Source: Alteromonas gracilis
GTDB taxonomy: Bacteria > Pseudomonadota > Gammaproteobacteria > Enterobacterales > Alteromonadaceae
Reading direction: 5' to 3'
Assembly: GCF_002993325.1 (NCBI RefSeq)
Contig: NZ_PVNO01000025.1
Span: 558,001 to 622,000, forward strand
DNA: 64,000 nt
The number at the start of each line of letters is the position of its first letter. Position 1 is the stretch's first letter. Positions 54,432 to 61,527 of this stretch are shown here, piece by piece. Position numbers and translations under genes: made by a program. The notes below the pieces were generated by a model. It had not been told where the DNA came from and searched no databases. It saw only the letters and a program-made list of their open reading frames with translations.

Positions 54432-56492
54432 ATGAAAAACGGGCCTAGCGCTTTTAAGATATCACCGGTAGCAGCGGGAGTTCTCTCACTGTTAGGTGCT
54501 GCTGCAGTACCAGCTCACGCTGCTAATTGGCAAGTAGGTGATGTAAGTATATCTTTAGATTCAACATTTACGTTAGCTACAAGCATTCGAACAGAGGCAA
54601 GAGATTACGACCTTATTGGTAACAGTAACCATCCTCAATTCGACTGGAGCGGTTACCATGCGGCTTTTAATCCTCTATACCCAAGCGGCGATGTCTGGGG
54701 ATTAGCAGATGGCGCGTATTCAACAAATGGTGACCTTGGCAACCTTGCTCACGATCCAGGAGATGCCTTCGCAACTCAAGTTTCTGGCACGCACGAGTTA
54801 GATGTAAACTTCGGTGATTATGGTTTCTTCGCCCGTGGTTTTTGGTTCTATGACTTCGAGCAAATGGATGGCGACCGTCCTTATTCAAACCCAATAACGG
54901 GCAACCAATACGACCTATGTCAAGATCCTGAGGCTGAAGACCTTCTTTGTACCGACGTCCGTCTATACGATGCATTTTTCTATGGCGACTGGTGGATTGG
55001 CGATAAGCCACTTACACTTCGCGTCGGTCGACAGGTTATCAGTTGGGGTGAAAGTACTTTCATCCAACACGGTATCAACACCACTAATCCAGTTGACGTT
55101 ACCCGCGCGCGTGCACCAGGTGCTGAATTACGTGAAGTATTTTTACCTGTTGGTATGGTTTACGCGTCTCTCGGTCTTTCTGACACGTTAAGTGTATCTG
55201 GTTACTACCAATACGAGTGGCAAGAAAGCTGGTTACCTGTTGCTGGTAGTTACTTTGCAACTAACGACTTCGCAGGCGAAGGCGGACAACGCAACAATAT
55301 TCAGCTTGGCTTTAGTGGTAATCCAGACATCGACCTTGATCACCTCTTGTCTGCGCTTAATAGCTTCGGCGATGCACTTCGTTCAGGCGCTGATGCTGCA
55401 GCGCTTTCACAAGCATATCTAGCTTACCCAACCAAGGTAGCTATACGCGGTTTTAGTGATGAAGTTCGCAATGATGCTGACGACCAAGGGCAATACGGTC
55501 TTCGTTTGACGTGGTTCGCTGAAGACTTTAATGAGACTGAATTTAGTTTTTATCACATAAATTATCACAGCCAACGTCCACTTATTTCAGGCGTAACATC
55601 TGACTTTACTCAGGCGGGCATAGGTGCCGACTTAGCATTTATTGCGGCAAACGAGGTTACGCGGGATAATATTACCGACTTAAGAGCATTTACTAAGTCA
55701 GAGTTTTTCTTTCCTGAAGATATCAAACTATATGGTATGAGCTTTAACACCAACATCGGCACTACTGCTCTTGCTGGTGAGTTCGCTTACCGAGTCGATG
55801 AACCACTTCAAATCGATGACGTTGAGTTGCTTTATATGGGTATGCCTGAGCAGCTTGCTAATGCAGGTTTACGCCCAGATTTGGAAGGTATCTCACAGCT
55901 AAACAACATTGGTAGAGCAGTTGGCCCAGGCGAGACTGCTGAAGGCTTCCTATTCTCTGACACATGGCAAATGCAGTTTACTGCTTCTCATGTGTTCGGC
56001 CCCAAATTTGGTGCGGATAACTTTGTCTTCTTAGGCGAAGTGGGCTACGTAAATATCGTTGATATGCCTGATCCGGACGTAATCCGCTTGAATGCGCCGG
56101 GTACCGCACGTACTCCTTCGCTTGAGCCGCTTAATGGTAATTCTCGTGAAGGCTTGTTGAATGCTCTTTCAGACGGTCCTGAAACTAACCCGTTCGCCAC
56201 TGATGATGCATGGGGTTATCGTTTACTGGCCGTTGCCGATTACAACTCAATCTATGCTGGTATGAACTTACGAGTTCGTGCAACGTTCTCTCACGATGTG
56301 GATGGTACAACACCAGATCCACTTTTCCTTTTCACTGAAGATGTTAAGTCTGCTGCTGTATCTTTCACATTTGACTATCTAAGTAAATGGTCTGCAACTG
56401 CGTCATACAGCGCCTTCTGGGGTGGTATTGGTACAACCAACGCACTTTCAGACAGGGACTTCGTTTCATTTAACATCAAATATGCAATCTAA
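54432..56492 (+). CDS. DUF1302 family outer-membrane protein
   Basis: 686 aa. A signal peptide (first ~30 residues, ending PAHAANW) leads to a long beta-rich protein with many alternating aromatic strands, matching the DUF1302 family (FARGFWFYDFEQMDG, WWIGDKPLTLRVGRQVISWGEST, AVADYNSIYAGMNLRVRATFSHDVDG). Such proteins are predicted outer-membrane beta-barrels. The WG-ST and RVGRQV blocks are the best-conserved part. It is first in a four-gene same-strand cluster; DUF1329 starts 11 bp after its stop. Pairing of DUF1302 with DUF1329 is widespread in proteobacteria, including lipid and steroid users, but the transported molecule is unknown. Confidence 0.88.
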   Translation: MKNGPSAFKISPVAAGVLSLLGAAAVPAHAANWQVGDVSISLDSTFTLATSIRTEARDYDLIGNSNHPQFDWSGYHAAFNPLYPSGDVWGLADGAYSTNGDLGNLAHDPGDAFATQVSGTHELDVNFGDYGFFARGFWFYDFEQMDGDRPYSNPITGNQYDLCQDPEAEDLLCTDVRLYDAFFYGDWWIGDKPLTLRVGRQVISWGESTFIQHGINTTNPVDVTRARAPGAELREVFLPVGMVYASLGLSDTLSVSGYYQYEWQESWLPVAGSYFATNDFAGEGGQRNNIQLGFSGNPDIDLDHLLSALNSFGDALRSGADAAALSQAYLAYPTKVAIRGFSDEVRNDADDQGQYGLRLTWFAEDFNETEFSFYHINYHSQRPLISGVTSDFTQAGIGADLAFIAANEVTRDNITDLRAFTKSEFFFPEDIKLYGMSFNTNIGTTALAGEFAYRVDEPLQIDDVELLYMGMPEQLANAGLRPDLEGISQLNNIGRAVGPGETAEGFLFSDTWQMQFTASHVFGPKFGADNFVFLGEVGYVNIVDMPDPDVIRLNAPGTARTPSLEPLNGNSREGLLNALSDGPETNPFATDDAWGYRLLAVADYNSIYAGMNLRVRATFSHDVDGTTPDPLFLFTEDVKSAAVSFTFDYLSKWSATASYSAFWGGIGTTNALSDRDFVSFNIKYAI

Positions 56493-56503
56493 GAGTGGTA
56501 TTT

Positions 56504-57871
56504 ATGATTAGAAAATTAGGAATTGTCGCTGCTGCATTGTCACTTGCATTATCAGGTACAAGTGCATTAGCAAAAGTGTCTGAAGCAGAAGCAAATAAAC
56601 TGGGTAATGAACTTACACCCCTGGGTGCTGAAAAAGCAGGTAACGCTGATGGCAGCATCCCAGCTTGGACAGGTGGTATAACGTCTGCGCCAGCCGGATA
56701 CACCGTTGGCGATCATCACCAAGATCCGTATCCAGATGACAAAGTGCTTTTTGAAATAACGGCACAAAATTATAAAGAGTATGCTGAGTACTTGTCTGAG
56801 GGTCAGAAGAAGCTATTTGAAACTTACCCAGATACATTCCGTATGCCGGTGTACCAAACTCGACGCTCTGCGTCTAACCCTCAATCCATCTACGATGCAA
56901 CTAAAGTAAATGCTACCAGAGCTGAGTTGCTTGATGATGGTAATGGTATTAAAGGTGCTGTGCTAGGTATTCCGTTCCCTGTTCCACAGAATGGATTAGA
57001 GGCAATCTGGAACCACATTCTTCGTTATCGTGGCGAAGCGGTACAACGTAATGGTGGTCAGGCTGCCGTTACTACCGGCGGTGATTACAATGTCATTGGT
57101 TTTGATGAGCAATTGCTAATCAAGTATGCCGAAGAAAGTGCGACGCCTGAGAAGCTAACCGAAGACAACATTTTGTTTATGTTTAAGCAAAAGGTAACTA
57201 AGCCTGCGCGTCTTGCTGGTACTGCACTGCTTGTACACGAAACCGTTGACCAAGTTAAAGAGCCGCGTAAAGCATGGACATACAACACGGGTCAACGTCG
57301 TGTTCGTTTAGCTCCTAACATTGCATACGATACGCCAGGAACAGCGGCTGACGGTTTAAGAACTACCGATGATTTCGATATGTTCAACGGTTCTCCAAAC
57401 CGCTATGACTGGAAACTGGTTGGCAAACAAGAAATGTTCGTTGCTTATAACAACTACGCACTTCATTCAGACAATGCCTCTTACGAAAGCATTCTGACGC
57501 CTAACCACGTTAATCCAGATCTCACACGCTGGGAGAAGCACCGTGTTTGGGTTGTCGAAGCAACGCTTAAAGAAGGTTTCCGTCATATTTATCAAAAACG
57601 TGTTTTCTTCATAGATGAAGACAGCTGGCAAATTCAAGTTGCTGATATGTATGATAATCGTGGCGAACTCTACCGTGTTGGTGTAGCTTATGGTGTGAAC
57701 TACTACGAAGTTCCAACACAGTGGTCAACGCTTGATGCGTATTACGATTTGAACTCTCGTCGTTACTTGGCAATAGGCCTTGATAACGAAGAGGAAATGT
57801 ACGACTTTACCGTACGCCCTCTAGACGTAGAATTCACGCCTCAAGCGTTACGACGAGAAGGTATGCGCTAA
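56504..57871 (+). CDS. DUF1329 family periplasmic protein
   Basis: 455 aa from the ATG at 56504; a GTG at 56495 would add three residues. The signal peptide (MIRKLGIVAAALSLALSGTSA, then LAKVSEAEA) is followed by the DUF1329 hallmark LGNELTPLGAEKAGNADGSIPAWTGGI. Other conserved blocks are GIPFPVPQNGLEAIWNHILRYRGE, AWTYNTGQRRVRLAPNIAYDTP and MYDNRGELYRVG. The protein is beta-rich and soluble, so it is probably periplasmic. Its fold may resemble LolA-type lipid carriers, which structure prediction could test. It follows DUF1302 by 11 bp and is followed by a perfect palindrome. Confidence 0.9.
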   Translation: MIRKLGIVAAALSLALSGTSALAKVSEAEANKLGNELTPLGAEKAGNADGSIPAWTGGITSAPAGYTVGDHHQDPYPDDKVLFEITAQNYKEYAEYLSEGQKKLFETYPDTFRMPVYQTRRSASNPQSIYDATKVNATRAELLDDGNGIKGAVLGIPFPVPQNGLEAIWNHILRYRGEAVQRNGGQAAVTTGGDYNVIGFDEQLLIKYAEESATPEKLTEDNILFMFKQKVTKPARLAGTALLVHETVDQVKEPRKAWTYNTGQRRVRLAPNIAYDTPGTAADGLRTTDDFDMFNGSPNRYDWKLVGKQEMFVAYNNYALHSDNASYESILTPNHVNPDLTRWEKHRVWVVEATLKEGFRHIYQKRVFFIDEDSWQIQVADMYDNRGELYRVGVAYGVNYYEVPTQWSTLDAYYDLNSRRYLAIGLDNEEEMYDFTVRPLDVEFTPQALRREGMR

Positions 57872-57885
57872 TCGCCTTACACAAC

Positions 57886-57914
57886 AAACGGTTGGCAATT
57901 GCCAACCGTTTTTG
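57886..57914 (+). terminator. Palindromic hairpin with T-run inside the cluster
   Basis: 13-bp arms AAACGGTTGGCAA / TTGCCAACCGTTT form a perfect 26-nt palindrome (57886-57911) followed by further T. It sits between the DUF1329 and YCF48 genes, so it looks like an intrinsic terminator that would allow more DUF1302/DUF1329 transcript than downstream transcript. Confidence 0.75.
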
Positions 57915-57950
57915 TATACAGACAATTATAAATAGGGGGAATGGTTAATT

Positions 57951-58997
57951 ATGAAAAAAACCATTGCAGCGTGCATTGCCGCCACATTCGCAGTGAATTA
58001 CTCAACCACTGCATTCGCCGAAGAAGCATTCATGGCATCATTGGTAGAGCAATCTGTTCTTTTGGACATAGACGCTGATTCATTTGTCGTTATTGTCGGT
58101 GAACGCGGTCATATATTAGTGTCAGAAGATGGCAATACGTTTAGTCAGAAAAACGTACCTACACATTCAACGCTAACGGCAACTACCGTTGTGGGAAACC
58201 ACGTTTGGGCAGTTGGTCACGACGCCGTTATTCTGCACTCTGCAGACAAGGGCGAAACGTGGGAGATTCAAAACTATCAGCCTGAACTACAGCGTCCATT
58301 TTTAGATGTTTTGTTTTTTGATGAGCAACATGGCATTGCAACCGGTGCTTATGGCTTGTTCTATCGTACGCAAGATGGCGGAAAGTCTTGGAATGCAGAA
58401 AGGCATGCTAGTCTTTTGGATCCTATGGACCAAGAGTATCTAGAAGATATTAGAAAGGAAGACGAGACCTTTTATCAGCAGGAATTAGAGTCAATTCTTC
58501 CACATTTAAATCGCGTCACGCTTGATGGAAATACGTTATACATGGCGGGCGAGGCTGGCTTATTAGCAAAAAGCACTAACATGGGAGAGTCATGGGAGCG
58601 CTATTATGTTGATTACACGGGGTCATTTTTTGATATCAAACCGTTAGATGAGAATACAGTGTTAGCGGTAGGTTTGCGCGGAAACATTTTCGTTAATCGA
58701 AATGCTGGCGAATGGGAATATGTTCAAACATGCTCTAACAGTACGCTCAATTCTATTTTAGTAGGCTCTGGTTCGACAGTATATGCCCTAGGAAATAATG
58801 GCATGATGATAACTGCACAGCGCCCGCTACCAACCAGTATGCGTGACCCTTATGCTAACCCTTCCGATTGTGTAGCGGATGAAGGAATTGTTGCTTCTCA
58901 AATTAAAGATAAAGCAGCGCTTCTAAACGCAACGCAATTTAACGGCGAAACAATTGCTGTTACCGCGAATGGCATTAAAACGTTGAATTTAAAATAG
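57951..58997 (+). CDS. YCF48-like beta-propeller protein, exported
   Basis: 348 aa. A signal peptide (MKKTIAACIAATFAVNYSTTAFA) precedes repeated propeller blades of the YCF48/BNR type: VVIVGERGHILVSEDGNTF, WAVGHDAVILHSADKGETWE, IATGAYGLFYRTQDGGKSWN, LYMAGEAGLLAKSTNMGESWE and VLAVGLRGNIFVNRNAGEWE. S-x-D-x-G-x-T-W Asp-box motifs are clear. YCF48 helps photosystem II assembly in plants and cyanobacteria, but this heterotroph has no photosystem gene here. In proteobacteria the homologues sit next to MMPL transporters, so an accessory or assembly role for the RND protein that follows 15 bp later is inferred. Confidence 0.88.
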   Translation: MKKTIAACIAATFAVNYSTTAFAEEAFMASLVEQSVLLDIDADSFVVIVGERGHILVSEDGNTFSQKNVPTHSTLTATTVVGNHVWAVGHDAVILHSADKGETWEIQNYQPELQRPFLDVLFFDEQHGIATGAYGLFYRTQDGGKSWNAERHASLLDPMDQEYLEDIRKEDETFYQQELESILPHLNRVTLDGNTLYMAGEAGLLAKSTNMGESWERYYVDYTGSFFDIKPLDENTVLAVGLRGNIFVNRNAGEWEYVQTCSNSTLNSILVGSGSTVYALGNNGMMITAQRPLPTSMRDPYANPSDCVADEGIVASQIKDKAALLNATQFNGETIAVTANGIKTLNLK

Positions 58998-59012
58998 GGC
59001 AGTATAATAACA

Positions 59013-61331
59013 ATGACCCATTTTCTAGAAAAATTAGTTTTTGGTAACCGCAAAATAGTGGTGGTCTTATTTGCCATTGCTACGGTTTTTCTTGGCTACC
59101 AAGCTTCTCACATGCGTTTAGACGCAGGATTCGAAAAAAACATCCCGTTAAATCATGAGTACATGAAAACCTATATTGAGCACCGTCAGGACTTTGGTGG
59201 TGCAAACAATATTTTAGTTTCTGTCTGTGATAAAAACGATAATATTTACAATCAGAACTTTTTTGATACGCTCAAGAATGTTCACGACCAGCTTTTCTTT
59301 ATAAATGGTGTAAATCGTTCGCTGGTCATTTCGTTGTTTTCACCCTCTACTCGCTTTACAGAAATCGTTGAGGGCGGATTTGCCGGCGGCCCGGTGATAC
59401 CGGCTGACTTCAATTCATCAAATCCTGAAGCATTGGAACTAGTTGCTGCCAATGTAGAAAAAGCTAACATTGTTGGTAGACAAGTGGCTAGCGATTACAG
59501 CTGTGCAATGGTTACGGCTCAACTATTAGATATTGACCCTCAGACTGGCGAGCCATTAGATACGCTAGCATTAGCGGCTGAGCTCGAAGAGCAGCTTCGT
59601 GGCCAATATGAAAATGAAAACACGTCTATCCATATCATCGGCTTCGCGAAGATGATAGGTGACGTGGCAGATGGTGCAAAAGACGTTCTACTGTTCTTCG
59701 CCATTGCTATCGCTATTACGGCAGTAATGGTGTATTTCTTCTCGCGCAGCGTTATGCTTACATTGCTTCCTTTAGTATGCTCAATAATCGCAGTTGTCTG
59801 GCAGTTAGGCCTTCTAACTTCTATTGGTTTCGGTATGGATCCCATGTCGATTCTTGTGCCATTCCTTGTATTTGCCATTGGTGTGAGCCACGGCGTGCAA
59901 ATGATCAATGCAGTTGAAAAGCAGGCTGTCACAGGCATCGGCGCTAAGCGCGCATCTATGGCGGCCTTCAGGAATTTGTTAGTACCTGGCGGTATTGCAT
60001 TACTTTCTGACACGGTAGGCTTCATGACGCTGCTTGTTATCGATATTGGTATCATCCGAGAACTTGCTATTACAGCAAGTATGGGGGTAGCTGTAATAAT
60101 CCTGACTAACTTGTTACTTCTTCCTGTGCTAATGAGCTTCTTGAAGCTTGACCAAAAGTATGTAGAAAAATTTGTAGGCAAGGAAAATACAAATTCTCGA
60201 TTTTGGGAAGTTATTGCAGCCTGTTCACGGAAGAAGCCAGCAGCGATTATTCTTGCGGTAACAGCCATTCTATTTGTTTTCGGTCACTTCCAGGCCCAAA
60301 ATATGAAAATAGGCGATCTTCATGCTGGTGCACCTGCGCTACATGAGACATCTCGCTACAACCAAGACACGTTCCTTATCACAGACAAGTACGAAGTAAC
60401 GGTTGATTATATTTCCATACTGGTAGAGACCACCCCGGAAGCGTGTACATCGCACAGCGTAATGAAAGCTATGGATGATTTTCAGTGGAAAATGGAGAAC
60501 GTGCAGGGCGTACAGTCGGCCGTGTCTCTTGCCTCTGTTGCAAAAATTGTCAACGCTGGTTACAACGAAGGGAATGTGAAGTGGCAAGTACTTCCGCGCA
60601 ACCAACAAACGTTAGTGCAAGCTATTTCTCGCGTACCTACCTCATCGGGTTTGTTGAACGGTGACTGTTCGGTGATGCCCATCATTTTGTTTATGGAAGA
60701 TCACAAGGCAGAAACCATCTCTCGCGTGGTTGATGCGGTCAAAACATATCGCGACGAGTATCAGACTGATGACATGAAATTTAGTCTGGCGTCTGGTCCA
60801 GTAGGCGTGATGGCAGCGACCAATGAAGCAGTAAGCGCAGCTCAAGACCCAATGATGCTTTACGTATTCGGCGCGGTTATCGCACTATGTCTTATCAGCT
60901 TCCGCTCTATTCGCGCTACGCTGGTTGTCGTTATTCCACTTTACGTGGTTTCGGTGTTGGCCCAAGCGCTAATGACATACCTGCAAATAGGTCTCACCGT
61001 ATCTACATTACCGGTAATCGCACTTGGCGTGGGTATTGGCGTTGACTATGGTATTTATATTCTCTCTACCAAGAGCCTAATGCTGAAAAAAGGCGCGACC
61101 GTTCAAGAGGCCTATTTTGCAGCTCTGAAAGAGCGTGGCAGCGCAGTGTTATTTACTGGCATAACGCTAGCAATTGGCGTGAGCACGTGGGTGTTCTCTT
61201 CCCTGAAGTTCCAAATGGACATGGGTATATTGCTTACATTCATGTTCGTTGTGAACATGCTTGGTGCAATAATTGTACTGCCTGCGCTTGCACGATTCTT
61301 GTGGTGGAATAAAAACGACCCTGGTGCATAA
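59013..61331 (+). CDS. RND/MMPL-type inner-membrane transporter
   Basis: 772 aa. An N-terminal transmembrane helix and a large periplasmic loop (~40-220) precede a first cluster of transmembrane helices (~225-390: LLFFAIAIAITAVMVYFF, LTLLPLVCSIIAVVWQLG, DPMSILVPFLVFAIGVSHGVQM). A second TM (around 410) and periplasmic loop lead to the second cluster (~625-765: LYVFGAVIALCLISFRSI, TLPVIALGVGIGVDYGIYILST). The GVGIGVDYGIY block is the MMPL/RND TM4-type signature. Members export lipids and hydrophobic compounds. It follows the YCF48 gene by 15 bp and ends the cluster; a strong terminator follows. Substrate and partners are unproven. Confidence 0.9.
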   Translation: MTHFLEKLVFGNRKIVVVLFAIATVFLGYQASHMRLDAGFEKNIPLNHEYMKTYIEHRQDFGGANNILVSVCDKNDNIYNQNFFDTLKNVHDQLFFINGVNRSLVISLFSPSTRFTEIVEGGFAGGPVIPADFNSSNPEALELVAANVEKANIVGRQVASDYSCAMVTAQLLDIDPQTGEPLDTLALAAELEEQLRGQYENENTSIHIIGFAKMIGDVADGAKDVLLFFAIAIAITAVMVYFFSRSVMLTLLPLVCSIIAVVWQLGLLTSIGFGMDPMSILVPFLVFAIGVSHGVQMINAVEKQAVTGIGAKRASMAAFRNLLVPGGIALLSDTVGFMTLLVIDIGIIRELAITASMGVAVIILTNLLLLPVLMSFLKLDQKYVEKFVGKENTNSRFWEVIAACSRKKPAAIILAVTAILFVFGHFQAQNMKIGDLHAGAPALHETSRYNQDTFLITDKYEVTVDYISILVETTPEACTSHSVMKAMDDFQWKMENVQGVQSAVSLASVAKIVNAGYNEGNVKWQVLPRNQQTLVQAISRVPTSSGLLNGDCSVMPIILFMEDHKAETISRVVDAVKTYRDEYQTDDMKFSLASGPVGVMAATNEAVSAAQDPMMLYVFGAVIALCLISFRSIRATLVVVIPLYVVSVLAQALMTYLQIGLTVSTLPVIALGVGIGVDYGIYILSTKSLMLKKGATVQEAYFAALKERGSAVLFTGITLAIGVSTWVFSSLKFQMDMGILLTFMFVVNMLGAIIVLPALARFLWWNKNDPGA

Positions 61332-61354
61332 AATATTTTTGCATAGCTAAGCAT

Positions 61355-61382
61355 AAAAAAGGGCCTTTTGGCCCTTTTTTTT
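61355..61382 (+). terminator. Intrinsic terminator after the MMPL gene
   Basis: AAAAAAGGGCC-TTTT-GGCCCTTTTTT, a perfect 11-bp stem with a T-run, 23 bp after the stop codon. Confidence 0.9.
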
Positions 61383-61527
61383 GTGTGTTTTCTGCATAGT
61401 TATCTATGCTGTTAATATAAGGTTAAAAATGGGCTTTCATTAGCGTCATTTATTAGAGAAAATAGTTTGGTACTCGACACTTATACCAAGTTGGATTGGT
61501 ATTACGACATTCAAAAAAGGTTAACAA

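Noticed and set aside
57951-58997. Photosystem II assembly factor as function of the YCF48-type gene
   Set aside because: There is no photosynthesis gene in the window and the organism looks heterotrophic. Only the beta-propeller fold is supported.
59540-60268. 242-codon open frame on the minus strand inside the MMPL gene
   Set aside because: It is fully antisense to a well-supported transporter with recognisable motifs. Its composition is typical of a mirror frame with many Ile, Thr and Ser, and there is no ribosome binding site or known motif.
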